DNA of 64,000 bases from assembly GCF_028640845.1 (NCBI RefSeq), contig NC_080540.1, positions 130,228,420-130,292,419 on the forward strand, in the 5' to 3' direction. The DNA comes from Ahaetulla prasina (lineage: Eukaryota > Chordata > Lepidosauria > Squamata > Colubridae). This document shows positions 34,835 through 45,254 of this stretch, in pieces. Under the pieces are notes generated by a model. The model worked only from the letters and a program-made list of their open reading frames with translations, was not told the DNA's origin and ran no database searches. The first letter of the stretch is position 1; every line of letters starts with the position of its first letter. A program made the position numbers and the translations under genes.

Positions 34835-34925
34835 TTAGGCTTTAATCCGCGTACATCATCCAGAGAGTCACCGCTGTGAGGTGGGCAGCCATATAAATTA
34901 TTCAAATAAATACATTATTATTATT
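34835..34925 (+). mobile_element. L2-like LINE 3' tail
   Basis: TCATCCAGAGAGTCACCGCTGTGAGGTGGGCAG-type 3' UTR followed by an AAATAAATAC tail; resembles 6410-6479. Confidence 0.5.
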
Positions 34926-35967
34926 CCCTGAATAAATGATTCTTCAAGCTTTATATCCCTTTGCAAAGTATTTTATTAGTTAACTTCATTTCTTTATGCA
35001 TGGTACTGTTAAGTTTTCTTGCAACCCACCCCACCCCCCGCAAACATAAACAGCTCCTGCAAGACAAGGTCACAATCTGTACAATATCACCTTTACGTTA
35101 CCCTGAATAATTTTCTTACAGTTTACAGTGGTGGGAGGAGGATGAACCAAATGTGTCTGGATTGCAACAGGCACATTTCAAGCCACAGAATGAACTCATC
35201 AGCTTGCAAAGACCTCTTCTGCAATGTCAGGGGAGCAGGCCATTTATTCGTGGCAAACCATTCACAGACCGGTTTTCTCTGCACATATTCTTTCAGCCCT
35301 CCGTCTGACTCACACTCACGTAGTACTCAGCCTCAGGCTGGCGAGGTTGTCGGCAGCACAATGCTTCTTCTTGACGCTTGTTGACGTCTCCTGTAGCTCT
35401 TCTCTACTTAAACAAAATCAAGTCATGAACTTCCAGGGTTGCCATGAGGGTGCAAAGGTGGAGCGGGGATGGGGATGGGGGTGGAACTTCTGAATCGCAG
35501 AAGAACTGGTAGCAACTGAGTACTTTTGCACATCTTGTACAATTATATCGGGGTTAATCGTAACTTAGGTTATCTAATTCACTATAAAAAAAAATAATAA
35601 CCTCATTTGCAGTGCTTTGCAAAGTGGCCCCTGGGCTGTGAGCTTATTGACTCCAGATAACTAAAATTTGTTTTGCATTGGTTGATTGGCTTATATATAA
35701 ATATACAAATCATCCTTGTTTTCAACATGCTTACATGCATCTTTAATGTCTTAAGGCAGACGCAAACACAAGCACAATGAGCACATTACTCTTTTGGGTG
35801 CCTTCTTTGTTTGTTTGTTTCAGTTTTGATTTGCTCTCTCCTTCCTATCATTTCCATATTACACAGGCATAAAAATTGTTTATAGGCATTGAGTCACTTC
35901 CGAAAGAAAATGTTCCAATCTGAGTTATTTATGCACTAGGATGAGATTATAAAATCATCAACGAGGC
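34926..35967. other. No gene seen
   Basis: Unremarkable. The frames at 35019-35493 have no recognised domain. Confidence 0.3.
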
Positions 35968-36308
35968 CAGGGGTGTCAAAACTCGATTTCATTGACCTCG
36001 GGGGGGCCGAGGGGTCATGGCCAGGGTGGGCGTGGCCAGCTCAACATCACTCGTGTCGTGGGTGCCTGTGGTGGCCTGAGGGCTCTGCCAGCAAAAACAG
36101 CTCCATTTTCAGCTATGATGGCTTCCTGCAACCCTCTGCCAGTGAAAATGGAGCTCGGGGGAACCGAATGCAGCTCTCCCGAGCTCTGTTTTCACTGGCA
36201 GAGGCACCACGGACCAGTCCTTCGCTATTTCCAGGGCAGCCCTGTGGGCCAAATCTAAGCACCCCATGGGCCAGTTCTGGCTCGCGGGTCTTGAGTTTGA
36301 CATCCCAG
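35968..36308. mobile_element. hAT-type element, 341 bp
   Basis: Left end CAGGGGTGTCAAAACTCG and right end CTTGAGTTTGACATCCCAG are inverted. Flanking octamers AACGAGGC and AACTAGAC match at 6/8. The interior is GC-rich with an inverted pair of GCCAGTGAAAATGGAGCTCG / GAGCTCTGTTTTCACTGGC. No transposase. Confidence 0.65.
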
Positions 36309-36479
36309 AACTAGACTTTTGCCCTAGTGAAATAGGATAGTGCCTCTTAATTCAGTGAGATAGAATATATTTCAGCCTTCTTCCTAAATAAGAATTCAAA
36401 TTATAAATGCTTAAGAACAATACATATGTTCTAATGTACCAAAAGTAATAGTGTATTAGAAGAGAATATCTGTAACTTA
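36309..36479. other. No feature seen
   Basis: Short spacer. Confidence 0.3.
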
Positions 36480-36850
36480 GGGATGAACTATGGAGCCTTT
36501 GATGCTCTCTGAACTTGGTTGATTGTAGACGTCTCGTTGCCCAACTATCCCAGAGGTGCATTTTCCAAAAGGCAACTAGAGATTCTTGGGGGTTTTTCTT
36601 TGAAAATATTTTACTTCTCTCACCCAAGAAGCTTCTTCAGTTCTGAAGAATTAGATGCTTTCTGAAGAACTAAAAAAGCATTGTGGATGAGAAGCGGAAC
36701 ATTTTCAAAGAAAAAAAATTGAAGAACCTCCAGTTGCCTTTTGGAAAAAACATCTTTGGGACAATTATGATCTGGATGATTGAGTATCTCCATGGCATAG
36801 GCATTACCCACCTAAGTAACATCATCAGTGTGATTCCCAAACAGAGGTTT
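36480..36850. repeat. Hairpin repeat of the AAGAAGCTTCTTCAG family
   Basis: The left arm (AAAAGGCAACTAGAG, ACCCAAGAAGCTTCTTCAGT) and the right arm (GATGAGAAGCGGAACATTTT, CTCCAGTTGCCTTTTGG) are roughly complementary, with a central TTCTGAAGAA palindrome. The outer parts include TAACATCATCAGTG, shared with repeats at 47422 and 62466. Relatives lie at 55880 and 57340. Probably a MITE; ends not resolved. Confidence 0.55.
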
Positions 36851-37113
36851 TGCTGTCTAAGGGTTTTGCCCTGCAACTTTGAACTGCTCATCTCCTGCAC
36901 TTAAATCAGTTAGAAGTGAAGTCATCTTTAAAAAAAATCCTCTTTTTTTCATCATTATCCTCCATTTTGACCTAGTCAAACAAAAACTTATTTTTTTACT
37001 TCTACTGGATTCCTTAATGAATGTTTTAAGAGAGCTGGTTTTCTCCTTTCTAAGCTGGAGCCATTATACACATGAGAGGTTAATAGTAGTTTGGTCAAGT
37101 CCACTGGTTAGAT
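36851..37113. other. No feature seen
   Basis: AT-rich spacer. Confidence 0.3.
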
Positions 37114-37454
37114 CAGGGGTCAGCAACCCACGGCTCTGAAGCCACATGTGGCTCTTTTATCCCTCTGCTGTGGCTCCCTGTCACTCAAAATATGTATTAT
37201 AACCACCAATGTGCGATACCTGCCGGCATGCGATTTATTGAGCTTTTCAACCCCTGGTAGGCCAATGATGGATAAATCCAAGAAAAGAAAAGTTTCAGAA
37301 GAAAACAGAATGTTTAATTCAACTACATATGCTAGTTCTGTGGCTTCTCAGGAAATAATCAGGCATGGGAAAGGTTTTGTGGCTCCTGATGTTTTTTTTT
37401 CTGTGGGAAACCGGTCCAAATGGCTCTTTGAGTGTTTAAGATTGCCGACCTCTG
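37114..37454 (+). mobile_element. hAT element with transposase N-terminal remnant
   Basis: Ends CAGGGGTCAGCAACC and GATTGCCGACCTCTG are inverted; octamers GGTTAGAT (37106-37113) and GATTAGAT (37455-37462) match at 7/8. Inside, 37267-37395 encodes MDKSKKRKVSEENRMFN followed by ASQEIIRHGKGF. To me this resembles the start of Charlie/GTF2IRD2-type hAT transposases (KKRKVSEENR...F, then SQEIA.HGKPF). The rest of the transposase is deleted, so this is a non-autonomous derivative of a once-coding element. Confidence 0.72.
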
Positions 37455-37462
37455 GATTAGAT

Positions 37463-38455
37463 ATTAATCAACCAATTCTAAAAGCTGGCTAAACATTTGT
37501 CAACTCTTGACCTTGTGTTTTTGAAAGGCAGAATTGGACATTCTGGGTAGATTTTAATTGGGAATCAAAAATTAACTCTTAAGCAGTTGCATAAACATGG
37601 TTTTTTTATGTTCTAGTTTTTATATCCTACATAAATAGAAAAGCCTTACTGCACTGTACGACTGTGTTGTTTCTGCTTTTTTCCTCTCATTCCTTTATTT
37701 CTTTTTATTTTTTCTTCTCTTTATTTCTTTTTTCTTTGATCTAATTTTTTGTTTTTTTTCAGCATATGGCTTATTTTGAACAGTTTAGAGTATTGCTATC
37801 ATGGGTAGCAATTAAATTTGTAATTAATAAAAATAATTAATAACATTAATAAAAATTAGTAAAAAAAAATATCACGCCTTCAAAGCTAGGTCAGATCAAG
37901 AAACAGGAACGACAGCGATTCCAGAAATATTCTTCATGGTTATGAAGAACCTTAAAAGATAGAAGGTTTGTTTTCTTTTACCTCATGAGTGTATAAATCT
38001 TCCTTCACATCTCCTTTAATGGCCCTCTCATACCTTCCCCAAAGTCAGCTGTACACATTCACATTCTTGCCACCTTGGCAGAAGCAATATTCCACCTTCC
38101 TCTGTGGTAGAAGGTCCACTCCCAGCCAAATTCACCTGCATTTGCTGAGAAATGTCACTACTGCTTTTGATTCAGGACCAATAAATCTTATGCCTGGCCT
38201 TAGCTGTATGAGTTCTGACAATGATCCATCTCTGGGTGCACAACTTGGTTTGCCAACACACAGCTCGATCAGCATCATATCAACCTCCTGCTCTGCCCGA
38301 CTTATACAGACTGAGCAATATCAAGTGTGAGCAACATGTCTTCCCATCTTAAATTTGTTCATAGCAAACCTTCCCCCCATCCCCACCCCCAGGAGCTGAG
38401 ACCCACAATTTCCTTTAAGGGCAAAGCAAGCAATCTCAGATTGGGAAGAACAGGT
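37463..38455. other. No gene seen
   Basis: T-rich stretch 37670-37760, then apparently unique sequence. The frame at 37989-38330 has no recognised domain. Confidence 0.3.
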
Positions 38456-38463
38456 GTTAAAAA

Positions 38464-38475
38464 TATAGTGACCAG
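38464..38475. mobile_element. Left end of a split hAT-type element
   Basis: TATAGTGACCAG is the left terminus of the element that resumes at 42400. Its 8-bp target duplication GTTAAAAA lies at 38456-38463 and 42800-42807. Confidence 0.75.
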
Positions 38476-39150
38476 GTAAGAATTTTGCAGCCAGGGACTT
38501 CCGGTTTGGCTCCGCTGTGTTAATGGCAGGCGATTACAGTCCGCCCGTTCTTTGTGATTCTGTGAGAGCTGTTTAGACAGTGCTAATCTTCTGTCAACAG
38601 CTCGTAAATCTCTGCCCTCGGGCAAAGAGGGGGAGATGAGCATTTGAACTGAAGTTTGAGCCCCCAAGAAAAGCCCCAGAATGATTTCTGGTGGTTTGAT
38701 GGGAACGCTCCTTCGATAGTTCAAAAAAAGCTCCAGAGTCCAGAACGCCTCTGCAAAAGCAGAGCAAAACGCAGCGTCCATCTCCGTGACTGAAGAGGAT
38801 TAATGATAAATTGTCAACACGGAAGAATCGAAAGCAGGAGGGCTGGCATTTGCTTGTAAGATGATTTTAACTCCCTGACAGAGAAGTTATTTGAAGAGTG
38901 GAGATGAAGAAAGATGGCGTTTTGTGTTTTGAAAGTGAAAGCTAAGGAAATGCTGATTACAATTGCTGGTGTGGAACCTCTAAGAAGAAAATAACAAGAT
39001 TTTTTTCTAAATGGAATTCTTTTTAAAAAAATCTATTTCTTTTTATTATCTTTTTTTACAGTGTTTAAGAAGAAAAATTTATTGGGTTTTTTTCTTTTAT
39101 TCCCTCCCCTTTTTTTTTTTCTTCTTCTTCTTGATATTACTTAGTTTAAA

Positions 39151-40076
39151 ATGGCTTTTAAGCAAAGAGATTTAACCACTTCTAAATTATTGGAAATATC
39201 TTCACTTCAGGTACGGAAATTGAGAGAGGATATTAAAGAAAGTCTAAGGAATTTTTACAGGAGCTTATGGGCTCATCTTTCAGAAATAGATCAAAATTTA
39301 ATGAAATGGAGAAAGAAATACTGGATTTTAAAGATTTGGTGGAAGAGCAGAGTAAGGAGATGAAAAATTAAAGGAATCAATTACTCCATTATTGTTATCT
39401 AGTACACAGACAGAAGAAAGACTGAATGAATTTAACCAAATTAATTTAGATTTGCAAAGGAAAATAGATGAAGTTCAAATTAATTTGAATTTAGAAAATA
39501 AAATAGATGATATTCAGGTTAAGGCTGATAAGGCAGAGGAAGAAAGGGTTATATTACAATATAAATTAATGGAATATGCTATAAGGGTAAGGGTTTAAGA
39601 GAATCTAAAGAGGAAAATTTGAAAGAGATTTTTATTCAGGCCTTTGCCCAGATAGAGGAATGGAACCAGAAGATTTTGAAGTTAATATTGAAAAAATTTA
39701 TCGTGTTAATTCCTGGTGGGCAAGGCAGAAGTGTTTACCGAGAGATGTGGTTATTTATTTTACAAATAAGAGGATTAGGTATGGAATTTTGCAAGCATTT
39801 TATAAAAATAAATTTCAAATATTAGGACAAGATATAATAATGATGAAGGAAATTCCTCCTAAAATGTTAAGAAAGAGAAAAGAATTTGCCTTTCTGGTGG
39901 ATGAGCTTAAGAAACATCAGATATATTTTAGATGGGAGGTTCCAGCAGGTTTAACACTGAATTATAAAGGAAGAAAGTATTTTCTCAATACAATTTGTAA
40001 AGCACGAGATTTTTATACTAATGTATTAAAGATTGGGAATTCTTTGTTAACAGATGTTAAGTTGAATGGTGAATAG
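39151..40076 (+). pseudogene. L1 ORF1 protein, frameshifted
   Basis: About 308 codons spread over three frames: an N-terminal part with a predicted coiled coil (39151-39363 and 39392-39598, rich in heptad-spaced L/I/E/K), then the RNA-binding and C-terminal domains (39660-40076: NIEKIYRVNS, LPRDVVIYFTNKRIR, ILGQDIIMMKEIPPKMLRKR, TLNYKGRKYFLNT). This order and these motifs are those of vertebrate L1 ORF1p, a trimeric nucleic-acid chaperone. Two frameshifts (about 39363-39390 and 39598-39660) disable it. Confidence 0.85.
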
Positions 40077-40104
40077 ATGGTTGAAAATGTGTAAGATAGA
40101 AGAA

Positions 40105-42140
40105 GGGGAGGGAGAATGTTTAATTTTATTATATATGATTATGGTTAATTTTTGTAAATGATTTATTGTGGATATAAATGTGTAATTTTAGGGGTACTAT
40201 ATGATATATTAAAGGTATAAAGGAATAGGAAGATGGAATATTGTTTAATTTTGGAGGATAGATAGTAAAATTTAGGAACTTGGATTAAATATTATATTTA
40301 AGAGATGGATGTAATGTTAATTAGAATGTAATTGTTATAATAGATATATTTTGGATGTTATAGGTGTAATTTTAACAATGTTATTTGACATAAGTAAGGT
40401 AAAGTGAAGATTTTAATTATTACAATTGACACTTTGGATATTTGTAATATTATTTGTTGTATATATAAATGTTAAAGATGTGAAAAGATGGACTATCGCT
40501 TACCCTGAAGGTTGGACAGAAAAATTAAAGAAACTAAGTTGGAAATATGAACTATTTTTGAGAGACTGCTAAGGGAAGAAAGACATTTTAGAAGAAACCT
40601 TGGTGAATATTGGAAGATGGAACGTTGTTTTGATATTGATTGATGAAGGTTGGATACGTACTTTATTCAAGAATAAACACTAACTCAATCGGAAACTTTT
40701 GAGAATTCTAGGAGTGGAATGGTCTGATATATAATGGAGTGGAAGAAAAGTATCTTCTTTGTCTTTGGAAGGGGAGTGGAGGTTTTAAGGAACGACTATG
40801 GATTATGATTTGTGCTAGATTTTAATTTTTGTTGTTAGTTTTATACCCTGTACTCGGTTCTCGGAAGTCCTGGGGGTGGGGAGGAAGGGAAGGGAGGGGA
40901 GGGTAGAAAATGGATTGATAGTTAATGTACAAAGATGATTGAAGATGTATAATTAATGTAAGATCGGACCTGCCTGGTTACTACTTTAGAATGAAGGGAA
41001 AGAAGGAGTAGAAGAGAGAAGGAGGAAAGAGAAGGAGGAGAATGTTTAATTTTATTATATATGATTATGGTTAATTTTTGTAAATGATTTATTGTGGATA
41101 TAAATGTGTAATTTTAGGGGTACTATATGATATATTAAAGGTATAAAGGAATAGGAAGATGGAATATTGTTTAATTTTGGAGGATAGATAGTAAAATTTA
41201 GGAACTTGGATTAAATATTATATTTAAGAGATGGATGTAATGTTAATTAGAATGTAATTGTTATAATAGATATATTTTGGATGTTATAGGTGTAATTTTA
41301 ACAATGTTATTTGACATAAGTAAGGTAAAGTGAAGATTTTAATTATTACAATTGACACTTTGGATATTTGTAATATTATTTGTTGTATATATAAATGTTA
41401 AAGATGTGAAAAGATGGACTATTGCTTACCGCTGAAGGTTGGACAGAAAAATTAAAGAAACTAAGTTGGAAATATGAACTATTTTTGAGAGACTGCTAAG
41501 GGAAGAAAGACATTTTAGAAGAAACCTTGGTGAATATTGGAAGATGGAACGTTGTTTTGATATTGATTGATGAAGGTTGGATATTAAAACTACGTACTTT
41601 ATTCAAGAATAAACACTAACTCAATTGGAAACTTTGAGAATTCTAGGAGTGGAATGGTCTGATATATAATGGAGTGGAAGAAAAGTATCTTCTTTGTCTT
41701 TGGAAGGAGTGGAGGTTTTAAGGAACGACTATGGATTATGATTTGTGCTAGATTTTAATTTTTGTTGTTAGTTTTATACCCTGTACTCGGTTCTCGGAAG
41801 TCCTGGGGGTGGGGAGGAAGGGAAGGGAGGGGAGGGGTAGAAAATGGATTGATAGTTAATGTACAAAGATGATTGAAGATGTATAATTAATGTAAGATCG
41901 GACCTGCCTGGTTACTACTTTAGAATGAAGGGAAAGAAGGAGTAGAAGAGAGAAGGAGGAAGGAAGGAAGGTAGGAGGAAAGGAAGGAAGGGAGGGGAGG
42001 GTAGAAAATGGATTGATAGTTAATGTACAAAGATGATTGAAGATGTATAATTAATGTAAGATCGGACCTGCCTGGTTACTACTTTAGAATGAAGGGAAAG
42101 AAGGAGTAGAAGAGAGAAGGAGGAAAGAGAAGAGGAGGAG
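40105..42140 (+). repeat. Tandem duplication within the L1-derived 3' region
   Basis: A ~928-bp segment (starting GAATGTTTAATTTTATTATA) occurs at 40112 and again at 41038 with very few differences. Its last part (AGAAAATGGATTGATAGTTA) recurs a third time at 42003, about 165 bp after the second. A GGAAGG-rich purine tract (41950-42000, 42115-42290) separates and follows the copies. Confidence 0.88.
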
Positions 42141-42399
42141 GAGGAAAGGAAGGAAGGAAGAGGGGAAGAGGGAGAAGAAAGGAGTAGGGAGGAAAGAGGA
42201 GAGGATGTAGATAAGAGAGGGGGAGGATGGTTATGGAAAGTAGAAGAAGGTAAAGAAGGAGAGTAAAAGGAAAAGGAAGGGGGTGGTGACCGGGCAAACC
42301 CGATTAATTGTATATGAGGGTACATTAAACATGTTATTGGATATGTTATTGGATAAGAATGTCAAAATAAAACTTTTTAAGACAAAATATATATATATA

Positions 42400-42799
42400 T
42401 ATAGTGACCAGACGTCCCGCTTTTGGCGGGACAGTCCCGTTTTTTAATAATTTGTCCTGCGTCCCGCAGCAATTCCAAAAAGTCCCGATTTTTTTTTGTT
42501 TCACTCCCATTCTGAAAATGGGAGGTGGAGAAGGGGGAGTGGTGGAGAAGGGGGCGCGAGAGGGAGGAGAGACGCCGCTTGACTTCACCCGAGAGGAAGA
42601 GAAGAGCCGAGAGGAGAGCCGAGGAGAGCCGAGCCTGCCTGGAAGAGCCAAGAGGAGAGCCGAGCTTGCCTGGAAGAGCAGAGAAGCAGCAGCCACTCCT
42701 CCTCCTTCAGGCAGGTGGCAAGACTCAGCGCGCATGCACAGCGCCCCTCCCCCGGTCAATGGTGTCCCGCTTTCCCATCGCTGAAATCTGGTCACTTTA
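42400..42799. mobile_element. hAT-type element, main part, split by HAL1-like insertion
   Basis: Left end TATAGTGACCAGACGTCCCG and right end AAATCTGGTCACTTTA are inverted. The 8-bp duplication is GTTAAAAA (38456-38463 and 42800-42807). The interior is GC-rich with GAGAGCCGAG repeats at 42600-42670 and no transposase. The length without the insertion is about 400 bp. Confidence 0.75.
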
Positions 42800-42835
42800 G
42801 TTAAAAATGACTTGTGTTCTTTTACTGATCTAGTC

Positions 42836-42916
42836 CAGGGGTCTCCAATTCAACTCCAGGGAATTCTGGGAGTTGAAGTCTGCCAGGCTTAAAGTTGCCA
42901 AGGTTGAAGACCCCTG
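42836..42916. mobile_element. Short hairpin hAT MITE
   Basis: Ends CAGGGGTCTCCAA and GTTGAAGACCCCTG; target duplication ATCTAGTC / CTCTAGTC (7/8). An 81-bp relative of 5884-6016. Confidence 0.8.
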
Positions 42917-42924
42917 CTCTAGTC

Positions 42925-43481
42925 CATAATTCAGACTCCAAAGTTATGTTAAAGTCCCTAATAGGTTGCAGAAAAGTCAATAGAATAATGCCAAGCCAGT
43001 AAAAAAAAATACCATAATCTCAGAATAACCTAAAATGTTGGTGAAGTCACAGATCACTCATTCAGAAGCAGTCAAAATAAATGCTAATTCTTCAACAAAG
43101 ATATATGATTTATAAATATGTCAACAGTCCTAACTCAGCTGCTATTTTTTACACCCTGTAACACGGAGGAGGAAAATATATCATAGCAGCAACTTTTCTC
43201 AGCAATGGAGGAAAAAAGAATGAAAGCTGAGCACACCCATAAGTCAAAACTCATGCTTGTATTTATATTTCTGGATAATGTTTTTCACCTTGCAAAAACG
43301 CCATTGCCTGACAGAGGAAAAAATGTAAATAATAGAAGAATACCATTATGAAATTGTTGAAAAAAGGAAATATATATTTTATGTTTGTGTTTGGTAAGTT
43401 TTGTTTTTTAAAAAATAATAAAAAGACTTTAAAAAAAGTTAAAAAACCGCCATTGCCTGAAAATAAAACAAAAGATAATGG
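42925..43481. other. No gene seen
   Basis: AT-rich with an A-rich stretch at 43405-43445. Nothing recognised. Confidence 0.3.
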
Positions 43482-43489
43482 GTTAAAAC

Positions 43490-44253
43490 CACTTACCTTC
43501 ATTGCTGGTTCAGGAATGGGAGCACGCGGGAGCGCACATGTGCTATGTGCATGCACACCTCTTCTACGCACGCACAGAGCCTTCTGCACATATGCAGAAG
43601 GTAAAAAACAGGACGTAATGATGTCCCGATGGGTGGGCGGAGCCTCCCACCACCGGCGCTACCGGTTCATGTGTGTTGTGCCTCGTCCTCCCTCCTCTCC
43701 TCAGCCGGGCCCCTCCTGTCGCCTCCCGGGCCTGCTATCAGATTCAGAGTCTGATAATGAAGAGGAACGGCCTGGCATGCCTCCAGCCCCCAGCCCTGGC
43801 CCCATGCCCGGACAGAATGTCAGGAATGAACAAACAAACCTCACTCCTACAGCGTGTGAGCAGGTAGCCAGCCACGTGCTGGAATTACCGGCAGCAGATC
43901 CAGAGGAAGGGAATTCACAGTGGATGGATCCCTGCTTCCGGAGATCTGAGAGGCGACGTCAGCAGAAGGAAGGGAGGGGCAGGCCTGGATAAGTGCTGAG
44001 TCATGGAGCCACACCCCACAGCCTATATAAAGGATCAGCTTGAGTCAAGCAACTTTGAGTCAAGCAAAGTCTCATCTAGTTTGCTGAAGTCACAACTTGG
44101 ATTCCTGCCTGCCCTGAGAAATCTGAAAGGAATTTGGCAAAGCTGCAGAGGCTTCGTGGCCACGCTTGATACGGACTTCCTAGACCTGGTCGTCGGAGGG
44201 GGAGGGGGACACGACAATGTGAGTTGGATAAATCCAGCCGGATTTCACCGCTT
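43490..44253. mobile_element. hAT-type element split by a solo LTR
   Basis: An exact 8-bp duplication GTTAAAAC flanks it (43482-43489, 44254-44261). The left end CACTTACCTTCATTGCTGG and the interior (GCACACCTCTTCTACGC, GGAGCCTCCCACCACC) match 61173-61365. The right end GGATTTCACCGCTT has the common form of this hAT group. The left tip lacks the usual CAGGGG. Confidence 0.7.
43674..44216 (+). repeat. Solo LTR, 543 bp
   Basis: Starts TGTTGTGCC and ends GGACACGACA (TGTTGTG/CACGACA form short inverted ends). An exact 5-bp duplication ATGTG flanks it (43669-43673, 44217-44221). It contains CTATATAAAGG near 44021. No internal retrotransposon sequence follows. An open frame through it (PSSPQPGPSCRLPG, DSESDNEEERPG) is probably incidental. 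Confidence 0.82.
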
Positions 44254-44261
44254 GTTAAAAC

Positions 44262-45254
44262 AGGTTATAGAGTTTACCCTTCAAAACATGGACATAGTTG
44301 TCTGCATAGTTAACTCTTATTTGTCTGCCTAGAAAGAATTGCAACTCAAAAGGTGAGTTGCAGTTCTAACATACCTACAAAGCAAGGAAGATTCTATCGT
44401 TATATACCACTCTGATCTTAGCTTATCCTCTTTCCCAGGTTCCTGGGGTCTGGATTTTCTGGCTAGAAAAAAATAGTGAGCAATTCAAATTGCCAATATC
44501 TAAAGCACAATAATGACGGCAAAATAAGCCTGCTTCAGAATGACTCACAATGTTTATCAGTAGTTAGGGCTGCAAAGGCAAGGAGATAGCATCATCAGAA
44601 TCATGCAAGGACTGAGTTTTCAAGGAGAATACACAGCTAGGAACCAAATATGGAAAAGGCCCAGCCTCTTTCTAATGCCTACTCTCCTCAAGCACAAAAC
44701 ACCCCTTCTAAATACAGAAAGCTCCCAATCTGAGTCAACTAGGTCATTGTGTACACAGAGATGGGATGGTGGAGTTAAACATGTCATGAACTTAGAATCC
44801 TTATATTGCCACAAGTGATCCAAGTCCAGTCCCTCCCCCAATGAATTCCATTGACTCTTATCTGGCACTTATTCAGATTTGAACCTTAGCTGACTAGATT
44901 CTTATTGTATAGGCTTGTGACTCTGCCTGACACAGTGCAGATTAACAGTTTGTCTCCGCTAATGCTTGGGCTTAAATTTTCTGGAACATCTCCCCCATTT
45001 GCAGATAAGTAGCTCAACCATGCCCCATATTCCTCTTTGATTGCATGATATCAATCTCATCTGCTCCCCAGGCTGTAATGTAAAGAGCATTACACTGCTG
45101 TTTTTATACTGAAATATGTTTTAATCTGTCAGCATCCTGGCACAGCTTCAAGACATGTAAAAACCATAGAACTTTGCTATCCACGATCATAGAAGGGAGG
45201 TCAGGTGACCTAATATGGGTCTGGCTAAATGTATGAATCTCCACTTCTGCCCAT
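44262..45254. other. No gene seen
   Basis: Nothing recognised; only short overlapping frames. Confidence 0.3.

Larger units (their letters stand above)
38476..42398 (+). mobile_element. ORF2-less L1-derived element (HAL1-like)
   Basis: A 3.9-kb retroelement with a 5' region of about 670 bp, a broken L1-type ORF1 (39151-40076), and 2.3 kb of non-coding, tandemly duplicated sequence ending in an AT-rich tail (GACAAAATATATATAT). The 13-bp duplication ATATAGTGACCAG (38463-38475, 42399-42411) brackets it, showing it was inserted as one unit. No endonuclease or reverse transcriptase motif is visible, so it must have been mobilised in trans. The closest known analogue is the mammalian HAL1 (half-L1) class. 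Confidence 0.72.

Noticed and set aside
37989..38330. 113-codon frame
   Set aside because: No recognised domain, no homologous partner and no splice support.
42020..42325. Ser/Leu/Pro-rich minus-strand frame
   Set aside because: Translation of a purine-rich tract (GGAAGG-type) on the other strand.
43348..43992. 214-codon frame through 43348-43992
   Set aside because: It spans unrelated AT-rich DNA, a hAT element and an LTR, so it is not a single gene. Only its LTR part is noted as a curiosity.
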